Positions 6,132 to 12,654 of a stretch of DNA of 12,654 nt are shown here, in pieces. How positions within the stretch are numbered: position 1 is the first letter of the stretch; every line of letters begins with the position of its first letter. The stretch comes from an uncultured Synergistaceae bacterium. GTDB lineage: Bacteria > Synergistota > Synergistia > Synergistales > Dethiosulfovibrionaceae. A model generated the notes under the pieces. The model ran no database searches and was not told where the DNA came from. It was given only the letters and a program-made list of their open reading frames with translations. The DNA is taken from the NCBI GenBank assembly GCA_902489135.1, contig CABTYW010000056.1:1-12654 (forward strand), given 5' to 3'. A program made the translations under genes and the position numbers.

Positions 6132-6608
6132 ATGGATTACCTCGGTATTGCTCTCGTGGTTTTAGGCGCGGCTCTGGCCGCCGGACTGGCCGGCATCGGT
6201 TCGGCCATCGGTGTCGGCATCGCCGGTGAGGTCGGCGCCGGCGTCATGACCGAAGATCCCTCGAAATTCGGACTGGTGCTGATGCTTCAGGCTCTGCCGG
6301 GAACGCAGGGCATTTACGGTCTGCTGATCGCTTTCTTTGCCATGCTGAAGGTGGGCCTGGTGGGCGGTTCCGCCGTTCCCTGCGACTGGGTGCACGGCCT
6401 CGCCGTCATGTTCGCATGCCTTCCCATCGCGCTGGGCGGTTGGATTTCCGCCATCTCTCAGGGCAGAACTTCGGCGGCATGCATTCAAATGATCGCCAAA
6501 CAGCCCGGTGAAGCCGGCAAAGCCGTTATCCTGCCCGCCATGGTTGAAACTTACGCGGTGCTTTCACTCCTCGTCAGCATCCTTCTCATGAACGGCATTG
6601 CTCTGTAA
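6132..6608 (+). CDS. ntpK: V-type ATPase subunit K (proteolipid ring, predicted Na+-binding)
   Basis: This 158-residue protein has four hydrophobic helices, that is two fused two-helix hairpins, as in NtpK of E. hirae. Many copies form the rotating membrane ring. The first hairpin carries LPGTQG with Leu55, Thr58 and Gln59, and the second carries Gln110 (ISQG) and Glu139 (MVET). These match the Leu61, Thr64, Gln65, Gln110 and Glu139 that bind Na+ in the E. hirae ring structure. Only the second hairpin has the ion-carrying carboxylate, as is usual for V-type proteolipids. The ATG has AGGAGTG (6117-6123) upstream, within an AT-rich initiation region in the 50-base gap after subunit I. Confidence 0.97.
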   Translation: MDYLGIALVVLGAALAAGLAGIGSAIGVGIAGEVGAGVMTEDPSKFGLVLMLQALPGTQGIYGLLIAFFAMLKVGLVGGSAVPCDWVHGLAVMFACLPIALGGWISAISQGRTSAACIQMIAKQPGEAGKAVILPAMVETYAVLSLLVSILLMNGIAL

Positions 6609-6622
6609 GCCCGGGTGTCATC

Positions 6623-7207
6623 ATGGCACTTGCAGACATCAGAAAGAAAATCGAACAGGACGCGGCGGCCGAAGCTGCCAAACTGCTCGATGAGGCCGGA
6701 AAACAGGCCGACGCTCTGAACAAAGAGGCGGATTTGCAGATCGCCCGAAGCAAAAAACATTACGACGATCTCTATGAAGCCGAAGCTCCCGAAGTGCGCC
6801 ACCGTGCCGAGATTATCGCCAACCTCGATGTAAAGAAGAACCGGCTCGGCGCCAAGCAGGAGCTCATCGCTCAGAGCTTTGAGGCCGCCTATGAGCGTCT
6901 CTGCAAACTTCCCGAAGAGCACTATCTGGCCTTTATGGAAAAGCTTCTTGATCAGGCTGTGAGCAGCGGCGACGAGGAGCTGCTCGTGGGCACGAAAGAG
7001 AAGCGCATGAACAAGGCGTGGCTTGACCGATACAATGCCGCAAAGGGCAAAAAGCTGACCCTTGCCGCCGACAGAGCGGATATTGAGGGCGGTTTTATCC
7101 TTCGCAAAGGCAAAATCAGCGTTAACTGCTCTCTGGATACCCTGGTCCACTGGCTTAAGGATGAACTGGAGTCCGACGTCGTCAAACGCCTGTTTGACGA
7201 GGAATAG
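6623..7207 (+). CDS. ntpE: V-type ATPase subunit E (peripheral stalk)
   Basis: The 194 residues fit the family length. The first 90 or so residues are a charged helix rich in Ala, Glu and Lys, including KIEQDAAAEAAKLLDEAGKQ, which would pair with subunit G as a coiled coil. The rest is the globular C-terminal domain that binds the head, with GGFILRKGKISVNCSLDTLV as the recognisable conserved stretch. The start has only a weak ribosome site (GGGTG, 6613-6617). It lies 14 bases after subunit K, so reinitiation by ribosomes leaving K is plausible and may lower its output relative to the abundant ring subunit. Confidence 0.94.
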   Translation: MALADIRKKIEQDAAAEAAKLLDEAGKQADALNKEADLQIARSKKHYDDLYEAEAPEVRHRAEIIANLDVKKNRLGAKQELIAQSFEAAYERLCKLPEEHYLAFMEKLLDQAVSSGDEELLVGTKEKRMNKAWLDRYNAAKGKKLTLAADRADIEGGFILRKGKISVNCSLDTLVHWLKDELESDVVKRLFDEE

Positions 7208-7218
7208 GTGGTGTGATC

Positions 7219-8232
7219 ATGGCCCCGAAGGAGCGGTATGGGTACGCTGTAGCGCGTCTGAGGGCGCTTGAGAACCGTCTGCTTGATGATTCCGTTCTTC
7301 AGAGAATGATCGAAAGCGACACTCTGGAGGCCGCAGTCAAAGTTCTGAATGAAACTTCCTATTCAGCGTGGCTGATGGAACTGAAATCGCCTCTTGAGTA
7401 CGACAAAGCGATTGAGGCTGAGCTGTTGCACAGCTACAGAGAGGCGGATACCTTTGTTCCCGACGCCGGCCTTGCAGCTTTGCTGCGTCTTGTTTATGAC
7501 GTGCACAACGTCAAGACGCTGCTGAAAAATCGGTTTCTTGCAGAACGGGGCGAGGCTCATCGCACCGATCTTCTGACGCCTCTGGGCAGCATCGACATCG
7601 ATCGTCTGTCCGCTGCCGTTGAAAGCGAAGAGTATTGGGAACTTCCCTGCGGATTCAGTCAGGCGATCCCTGCAGCCCTCACAGCATGGGAGCAAAATCA
7701 CAGCGCGCTCGCCGTTGAGAAAATTCTCGACGAGGTGTATTTCAAAGCACTTCTGGAACTTGCCGGCGCGTTGAACATGCCGGCGGTGACCCAATGGGTG
7801 CGCAGCCGCATTGACGGCGAAAACCTCAAGACGCTTCTGAGATTGAGCCGCATTGACATTGATCGAAGCACGGTGGCTTCCTTCCTTCACGAGGGCGGCC
7901 TGATCCCCCTCAACCGACTGACGCCCCTTGTGGCGGAGCCCGTGGAGAACTGGGGCAGAGCTTTGTCGTTCGCCGATATGGGGGCGCTGTTGGTTCCCTT
8001 CGGCGAAGGCGATAACTTCAACGAACTGCTTGTCCAGTACGAGAAAAATTTGGACGACTTCATCACCGGCGTGATCTCAAAAAACCGCTTTGACGCTTTC
8101 AGCCCGGCCAATGTGGTTCGGTATCTGTGGCTCAAGGAGATGGAAGCCAAAAATTTGCGGGTTATCCTGGTGTCCGTTTCCAACGGCGTCAAAAAAGACC
8201 GCATCAGGGAGGTGCTGCGCCGTGTCCGCTGA
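7219..8232 (+). CDS. ntpC: V-type ATPase subunit C (central stalk to ring coupler, 'd' type)
   Basis: This is the all-helical, funnel-shaped subunit that sits on the K ring and joins it to the D-F central shaft. It has no membrane segment. Family features visible are the N-terminal YGYAVARLRALENRLL, the DVHNVKTLLKNR motif near residue 95, a second related RSRIDGENLKTLLRLSRID motif near 200, and the C-terminal WLKEMEAKNLRVILV. The repeated VKTLL/LKTLL helices reflect the internal threefold repeat of the family. I chose ATG 7219 over the in-frame GTG 7213, because AGGTGG (7206-7211) is seven bases from the ATG but only one base from the GTG. The product is 337 residues. Confidence 0.95.
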   Translation: MAPKERYGYAVARLRALENRLLDDSVLQRMIESDTLEAAVKVLNETSYSAWLMELKSPLEYDKAIEAELLHSYREADTFVPDAGLAALLRLVYDVHNVKTLLKNRFLAERGEAHRTDLLTPLGSIDIDRLSAAVESEEYWELPCGFSQAIPAALTAWEQNHSALAVEKILDEVYFKALLELAGALNMPAVTQWVRSRIDGENLKTLLRLSRIDIDRSTVASFLHEGGLIPLNRLTPLVAEPVENWGRALSFADMGALLVPFGEGDNFNELLVQYEKNLDDFITGVISKNRFDAFSPANVVRYLWLKEMEAKNLRVILVSVSNGVKKDRIREVLRRVR

Positions 8233-8557
8233 TCACAAAGGAAAAAAGATGGCGGCCGTGGGTTCCTACGACACCGTCCTGCCCTTTCAGGCGGTGGGCG
8301 TTCGTCCCGTTCCCGTTGCCGGTGGCGCCGAGACCGCAGAAAACGTTCGCCGGCTTGCGCAGGAAGGCTACGGCGTTGTTTTTGTGGAAGAGCAGTTCTA
8401 CGTTGCCCAGTCGGCACTTATTGACGATCTTGTCCAACATTATGCCGCGAGCATCATTCCCATTCCCGGCATCCGCGGATCTATCGGCGTCGGCCTCAGC
8501 TCCGTGCGCAGCAGCGTGGAGCGCGCCGTCGGCATGGACATTTTTGCAAAGAAATAG
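8222..8557 (+). CDS. ntpG: V-type ATPase subunit F (central stalk)
   Basis: This small Rossmann-like subunit attaches to subunit D in the rotor. The core MAAVGSYDTVLPFQAVGVRPVPV and the C-terminal PIPGIRGSIGVGL match the family; ordinary members are 100-110 residues. Two starts are possible. GTG 8222 has AGGGAGGTG (8207-8215 region) about seven bases upstream and gives 111 residues. ATG 8249 has a weaker AAGGA and gives 102. I prefer the GTG because its site is stronger and relatives have residues before the position of the internal Met. With the GTG start, it overlaps subunit C by 11 bases. Confidence 0.92.
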   Translation: MSADHKGKKMAAVGSYDTVLPFQAVGVRPVPVAGGAETAENVRRLAQEGYGVVFVEEQFYVAQSALIDDLVQHYAASIIPIPGIRGSIGVGLSSVRSSVERAVGMDIFAKK

Positions 8558-8579
8558 TTAAAACCTGGAGGCGATTGTT

Positions 8580-10367
8580 TTGGCCACGGATACTCATGTA
8601 AAAGGCACTATTGAACGTATATCCGGACCTCTGGTCGTCGCGAAGGGCATGACAGGCGCCAGCATGCACGAAGTGGCGCGCGTCGGTGAAACCGGCCTGG
8701 TAGGCGAGATCATTGAAATGAATGGCGATCTTGCGTCAATTCAGGTCTACGAGGAGACCGCGGGACTTCGTCCCGGCGAACCCGTGGTCTGCACCGGCAA
8801 TGCTCTGAGCGTCGAACTCGGTCCCGGTTTGATTGAACAGTTTTACGACGGCATTCAGCGCCCGCTGAAATCCATTGAAGAAGCCTCAAACAGCGTCTTT
8901 ATTGCCAGAGGCATTACCGTCGCCGCTCTTGACCACAAGAAGCTTTGGAAGTTCGAACCCAAGGTGAGCGTGGGAGATCGCGTCGTCGAGGGCGATATCC
9001 TCGGCGTCGTACAGGAAACCGTCCTGCTTGAACACCGCGTTATGGTTCCCAACGGAATTCACGGCAAGGTGACTGCCATAGAATCCGGCGAGTTCAACAT
9101 CGACCAGACCATCGCGGTGATCGACGACGGAAAGAAAAAACACAACGTTTCCATGCTCCGCCGCTGGCCCGTGCGCGTGGAGCGTCCCGTCCTTCAGAAA
9201 CTGCCTCCCGTCACGCCTCTGACCACCGGCCAGAGAGTGGTTGACACCTTTTTCCCCATCGCCATGGGCGGCACGGCCTGCGTTCCCGGCCCCTTCGGCT
9301 CCGGCAAGACGGTCATTCAGCACCAGCTCGCCAAATGGGCCGAAGCTCAGGTAGTCGTCTATATCGGCTGCGGCGAGCGCGGAAACGAAATGACCGACGT
9401 TCTGCGCGAGTTTCCCGAGCTTTTGGACCCCCGTTCCGGCCAGCCCCTGATGAAACGCACTGTGCTCATCGCCAACACGTCCAACATGCCCGTGGCCGCC
9501 CGCGAAGCCAGCGTTTATACGGGAATTACCATTGCCGAGTACTACCGCGACATGGGATATTCCGTGGCGCTGATGGCCGATTCCACGAGCCGCTGGGCCG
9601 AAGCCCTGCGCGAGATGTGCGGACGCCTCGAGGAAATGCCCGGCGAAGAAGGCTATCCCGCTTATTTGGGATCCCGTCTGGCCGCCTTCTACGAGCGCAG
9701 CGGACGTGCCATATGCCTCGGCAGCGATCGCCGTGAAGGTTCAGTTTCCGTCATCGGAGCCGTCTCGCCTCCCGGAGGTGACCTTTCGGAGCCCGTCACG
9801 CAGAACACGCTGCGCGTCACCAAAGTCTTCTGGGGACTTGACGCCAACCTGGCCTATCAGCGCCATTTCCCGGCGATCAACTGGCTGAACAGTTATTCGC
9901 TTTACACCAAGAAACTGGACGAATACTGGGACTCCAAGTTCGATGCCGAGTGGACGCCCAGCCGCGTCGAGGCCATGAAAATTCTCGAAGAAGAATCTTC
10001 TCTCAAGGAAATTGTCCAGCTGGTGGGCATGGATGCCCTCTCCGTCAACGAGCGCATGACCATGGAAACCGCCAAGTCGCTGCGCGAGGACTTCCTGCAT
10101 CAGAACGCCTTCAGCGACATCGACACCTACACCTCCATGGAAAAACAGTTCAAGATGCTCACCACCATCCTGAAGTTCCATCACGAAGGATTGGACGCTC
10201 TTCAGGGCGGTGCCGACATGAACAAGCTTTTCAACCTGCCGGTGCGCGAAAAAATCGCCCGCATGGGCATGGTTGAGGAGAAAGAACTGGAGAAAATCGA
10301 CGCCCTCGACGGCGAGATGAAAGACGAAATCGCTCAGCTTCTCTCAGAAGGAGGCGATAACAAATGA
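8580..10367 (+). CDS. ntpA: V-type ATPase catalytic subunit A
   Basis: The 595-residue protein is the ATP-hydrolysing (or ATP-making) subunit, present three times per head. An N-terminal beta-barrel (about 1-75) is followed by the A-specific bulge domain (about 110-190), the nucleotide-binding domain and a helical C-terminal domain. The P-loop GPFGSGKT is at 237-244 with Lys243 and Thr244, and the catalytic glutamate is Glu266 in CGERGNEM. DSTSRWAEALREM, SVSVIGAVSPPGGD and FPAINWLNSYS are further signatures. It begins with TTG, supported by GGAGG (8567-8571) eight bases upstream and by the usual distance to the barrel; no in-frame ATG or GTG gives a better start. Its stop overlaps the subunit B start as ATGA. 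Confidence 0.98.
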   Translation: MATDTHVKGTIERISGPLVVAKGMTGASMHEVARVGETGLVGEIIEMNGDLASIQVYEETAGLRPGEPVVCTGNALSVELGPGLIEQFYDGIQRPLKSIEEASNSVFIARGITVAALDHKKLWKFEPKVSVGDRVVEGDILGVVQETVLLEHRVMVPNGIHGKVTAIESGEFNIDQTIAVIDDGKKKHNVSMLRRWPVRVERPVLQKLPPVTPLTTGQRVVDTFFPIAMGGTACVPGPFGSGKTVIQHQLAKWAEAQVVVYIGCGERGNEMTDVLREFPELLDPRSGQPLMKRTVLIANTSNMPVAAREASVYTGITIAEYYRDMGYSVALMADSTSRWAEALREMCGRLEEMPGEEGYPAYLGSRLAAFYERSGRAICLGSDRREGSVSVIGAVSPPGGDLSEPVTQNTLRVTKVFWGLDANLAYQRHFPAINWLNSYSLYTKKLDEYWDSKFDAEWTPSRVEAMKILEEESSLKEIVQLVGMDALSVNERMTMETAKSLREDFLHQNAFSDIDTYTSMEKQFKMLTTILKFHHEGLDALQGGADMNKLFNLPVREKIARMGMVEEKELEKIDALDGEMKDEIAQLLSEGGDNK

Positions 10368-11779
10368 AACTGCCCGTTGAATACAGAACGATCACAGGAC
10401 TTTCCGGCCCCCTTCTGACGGTGGAGTGCGTCAACGACGTTCCCTACGATTCATTGGTGGAAATTGAACTTCCCGACGGCACTCGCCGTCGTGGCCGCGT
10501 GCTGGTTACCGACTCCAAAAGCGCCGTCGTTCAGGTGTTCGAAGGAACCGAAGGCCTTGACACCGACAAAACCGCCGTCACCTTCCTCGGCAAATCCCTG
10601 GAGCTGCCCGTGTCGGAGGACATGCTGGGCCGCGTCTTCAACGGCCGCGGCGACCCCATCGACGGCGGCGCTCCCGTTATCGCCGAGAAAAAACTTGACG
10701 TCAACGGCCTCGCCATGAACCCCTATTCCCGCGATTATCCCAATGAGTTCATCCAAACCGGCATCAGCACCATCGACGGAATGAACCCCATGGTCCGCGG
10801 ACAGAAACTGCCCATCTTCTCCGCTTCGGGACTGCCGCACAACCGCATGGCCGCCCAATTGGCCCGCCAGGCCAACGTCATCGGCGGAGGCACCGAGAAG
10901 TTCGCCGTCGTCTTTGCCGCCATGGGAATTACCTTTGAAGAGGCATCGTTCTTCATGGAGGATTTCCGCAAGACCGGCGCCCTTGACCGCACCGTCATGT
11001 TCATCAACCTCGCCAACGATCCCGCCATCGAACGAATTTTTACCCCCAAGCTGGCTCTCACGGCGGCGGAGTATCTGGCATTCGAAAAGAACATGCACGT
11101 GCTGGTCATCATGACCGACATCACCAACTACTGCGAAGCTCTGCGCGAAATTTCCGCCGCCCGCAAAGAAGTTCCCGGTCGCCGCGGATATCCCGGTTAC
11201 CTCTACACCGACCTTGCCACCATGTACGAGCGCGCCGGACGCGTAAGCGGCAGCACCGGATCGATCACCCAGGTTCCCATTCTCACCATGCCCGAGGACG
11301 ACAAGACCCACCCCATCCCCGACCTTACGGGCTACATCACCGAAGGGCAGATCATCCTGAGCCGCACCCTTCACCACAACGGAATTTATCCGCCCGTGGA
11401 CGTCATGCCCTCGCTGTCGAGACTGAAGGACAAAGGCATCGGAAAAGGCAAGACCCGCGAGGATCACGCCGACCTCATGAACCAGCTTTTTGCCGCCTAT
11501 TCCCGCGGAAAAGAAGCCAAAGAGCTGGCCGTTATTCTCGGAGACAGCGCACTGAGTGAGGACGACAAAGCCTTTGCCGCCTTTGCAACCCACTTTGAGG
11601 ACCAATACGTCCGCCAGGGCGAATATGAAAACCGCACCATCGAGCAGACCCTGACCCTGGGATGGCAACTCCTGACCACAGTTCCCGTCAAGGAACTGAA
11701 ACGCGTCAAGGAAAAGTACATCCAAAAATATTTGATGCCGCTGAAGGAAGAAAAAACAAGCTCAGAGGCTAAGGCGTAA
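10364..11779 (+). CDS. ntpB: V-type ATPase subunit B (non-catalytic)
   Basis: This 471-residue protein alternates with A in the head. It has the P-loop fold but the loop is degenerate: FSASGLPHN (Phe152-Asn160) replaces the GKT-type motif, so it does not hydrolyse ATP. Arg353 in SLSRLKDKGIG corresponds to the arginine finger that reaches into the A site of its neighbour. Other signatures are YRTITGLSGPLL at the N-terminus and SITQVPILTMPEDDKTHPIPDLTGYI near residue 300-325. The ATG lies within the stop of A (ATGA) and has AAGGAGG (10348-10354) nine bases upstream, so balanced A and B synthesis by coupling is likely. Confidence 0.98.
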   Translation: MKLPVEYRTITGLSGPLLTVECVNDVPYDSLVEIELPDGTRRRGRVLVTDSKSAVVQVFEGTEGLDTDKTAVTFLGKSLELPVSEDMLGRVFNGRGDPIDGGAPVIAEKKLDVNGLAMNPYSRDYPNEFIQTGISTIDGMNPMVRGQKLPIFSASGLPHNRMAAQLARQANVIGGGTEKFAVVFAAMGITFEEASFFMEDFRKTGALDRTVMFINLANDPAIERIFTPKLALTAAEYLAFEKNMHVLVIMTDITNYCEALREISAARKEVPGRRGYPGYLYTDLATMYERAGRVSGSTGSITQVPILTMPEDDKTHPIPDLTGYITEGQIILSRTLHHNGIYPPVDVMPSLSRLKDKGIGKGKTREDHADLMNQLFAAYSRGKEAKELAVILGDSALSEDDKAFAAFATHFEDQYVRQGEYENRTIEQTLTLGWQLLTTVPVKELKRVKEKYIQKYLMPLKEEKTSSEAKA

Positions 11780-11793
11780 GGGAGGGGACTGCA

Positions 11794-12417
11794 ATGGCGC
11801 GCGTAAACGTGAACCCCAACCGAATGGAGCTTTCCAGGCTGAAAAAACGCCTCGCCGTTGCCGAACGCGGCCATAAACTGCTGAAGGACAAACAGGATGC
11901 GCTCATTAAAGCCTTCCTCGAAAAAGCCCGCGCCGTGAAGGCCACCCGCGAAAAAGTTGAAAGCGAGCTTCAGGCCTGCTATCAGAGCTTTTTGATGGCA
12001 CGCGCCCAGACACTGCCTGCCATGTTGGAACAGGCGCTCATGATTTCCGGCAGCGCCTGTACCCTTGATGTGACCACCCGCAACGTGATGAGCGTTATGG
12101 TCCCTCGGTACGAAGTGCATCAGGAGGGCAGCACCTTCAACTACGGCATGGCGACCACGCCGGCCAGCCTTGACGTGGCTCTTGAGGATTTCTCCAGGAT
12201 CATTCCCCGACTGCTTCAGCTTGCGGCGGACGAAAAAGCCGTCGCTCTGATGTCCACCGAGATCGAGCGCACCCGCCGCCGCGTCAACGCCCTTGAACAC
12301 GTCATGATTCCCAACTACAGCGAGACCATCAAGTACATCTCCATGAAGCTGGACGAACAGGCGCGTTCGACCACCAGTCAGCTGATGAAAGTCAAGGAAA
12401 TCGTCAGCAGGCACTGA
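11794..12417 (+). CDS. ntpD: V-type ATPase subunit D (central shaft)
   Basis: The 207-residue protein forms the antiparallel coiled-coil shaft that turns inside the A3B3 head. The family hallmark is the N-terminal NPNRMELSRLKKRLAVAERG followed by GHKLLKDKQDALI, and the C-terminal helix RRRVNALEHVMIPNYSETIKYI. A less conserved middle (about 85-150) forms the short globular part near subunit F. The ATG has GGGAGGGG upstream (GGAGG, 11781-11785, eight bases away) and is 14 bases after subunit B. It is the last gene of the operon: a terminator begins 24 bases after its stop codon. No extra genes such as ntpH or ntpJ follow. Confidence 0.97.
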   Translation: MARVNVNPNRMELSRLKKRLAVAERGHKLLKDKQDALIKAFLEKARAVKATREKVESELQACYQSFLMARAQTLPAMLEQALMISGSACTLDVTTRNVMSVMVPRYEVHQEGSTFNYGMATTPASLDVALEDFSRIIPRLLQLAADEKAVALMSTEIERTRRRVNALEHVMIPNYSETIKYISMKLDEQARSTTSQLMKVKEIVSRH

Positions 12418-12440
12418 AGGGACGAAAGCTGAAACAACAG

Positions 12441-12480
12441 AAGATGCCGCCTGCCCGAAAGGGCTGGCGGCATCTTTGTG
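12441..12480 (+). terminator. Intrinsic terminator of the ATPase operon
   Basis: AAGATGCCGCC (12441-12451) pairs perfectly with GGCGGCATCTT (12466-12476). After one T-T mismatch, an inner GCCC/GGGC stem is capped by a GAAA tetraloop. The sequence continues TTTGTGTG. The strength of the stem and its place 24 bases after the last gene make this a clear terminator, though its T tract is short. Confidence 0.9.
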
Positions 12481-12577
12481 TGCGCAGGCGACGCTGAGTT
12501 CTTCGAAGCGTTTCCGTCGGCGTGTGGTACCTGATTTTGTTCTTTTGTTTGCGGAAGGTGAAAATGATTTCTCCTTT

Positions 12578-12603
12578 TGAAAAGGTTTTGTGAAAAGGTT
12601 TTG
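12578..12603. repeat. Two exact tandem copies of a 13-bp unit
   Basis: TGAAAAGGTTTTG occurs at 12578-12590 and again at 12591-12603 with no bases between. The first copy also lies in a near-palindrome CCTTTTGAAAAGG (12573-12585). Function unknown. Confidence 0.85.
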
Positions 12604-12618
12604 CCTCCGTCAGGAGGC
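12603..12618. repeat. Small inverted repeat (hairpin)
   Basis: GCCTCC (12603-12608) and GGAGGC (12613-12618) enclose the loop GTCA. No T tract follows on either strand, so it is not a classical terminator. Confidence 0.6.
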
Positions 12619-12634
12619 AGGGAAAATACGCTGA

Positions 12635-12652
12635 GGGGGGGGGGGGGGGGGG
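12635..12652. repeat. Run of 18 G residues
   Basis: A homopolymer of 18 Gs sits two bases from the window end, in DNA without a gene. Its closeness to the end suggests either a contig boundary or sequencing artefact, or a genuine slippage-prone tract before the next gene. Confidence 0.8.
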
Positions 12653-12654
12653 CG

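Noticed and set aside
10451..11725. 424-residue open frame on the - strand over subunit B
   Set aside because: It is antisense to a highly conserved gene and is rich in Gly, Val and Asp by codon reflection. It has no family resemblance.
12418..12654. Additional ATPase gene after subunit D
   Set aside because: A strong terminator follows D at once, and no open frame with a ribosome site exists in the rest of the window.
1..12654. CRISPR array, insertion sequence, prophage or toxin-antitoxin genes
   Set aside because: No regularly spaced repeats, transposase, integrase or phage-like motifs were seen on either strand. The tRNA could in principle be an integration site, but no attachment repeat is visible.

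Overview
The window is GC-rich bacterial chromosome. Almost all real coding sequence lies on the + strand. Its core is a complete nine-gene V/A-type ATPase operon in the order G(H)-I-K-E-C-F-A-B-D, the same order as Enterococcus hirae ntpFIKECGABD. In bacteria, operons of this kind occur in Synergistota, Clostridia, enterococci, spirochaetes and Thermus relatives. High GC content, many GTG/TTG starts and strong Shine-Dalgarno sites would fit a Synergistota-like anaerobe, but that is an impression and not a demonstrated placement.

Layout. Bases 1-54 hold the 5' part of a tRNA-Gly(CCC) on the - strand, cut by the window edge, with a good promoter just upstream. Bases 55-581 carry no convincing protein gene but contain hairpins, a possible alr promoter and a small ORF that ends in an ATGA overlap with alr. 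Bases 582-1691 encode alanine racemase. After a 264-base gap comes a family 2 glycosyltransferase with a TTG start (1956-3014). Bases 3015-3761 are non-coding; they include two unexplained hairpins, an AT-rich stretch, a near-consensus sigma-70-type promoter (3536-3564) and a roughly 190-base structured leader. Bases 3762-12417 are the ATPase operon, with genes overlapping or separated by at most 50 bases, closed by a strong intrinsic terminator at 12441-12480. The last 170 bases hold a 13-bp tandem repeat, a small hairpin and an 18-base G run.

How the genes work together. Subunits A and B form the catalytic head, D and F the rotating central stalk, C couples the stalk to the membrane ring, E and G form the peripheral stalks, and I with the K ring forms the ion channel. 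Subunit K keeps all the residues known to bind Na+ in E. hirae NtpK, so the enzyme is predicted to move Na+ rather than H+. Alanine racemase and the glycosyltransferase are cell-envelope functions with no evident link to the ATPase.

The least expected feature is the ATPase leader. It can fold into a compact three-way junction followed directly by six Ts, and it contains two segments complementary to the strong ribosome binding site of the first gene. This looks like a regulatory RNA, but that is inferred by eye only.
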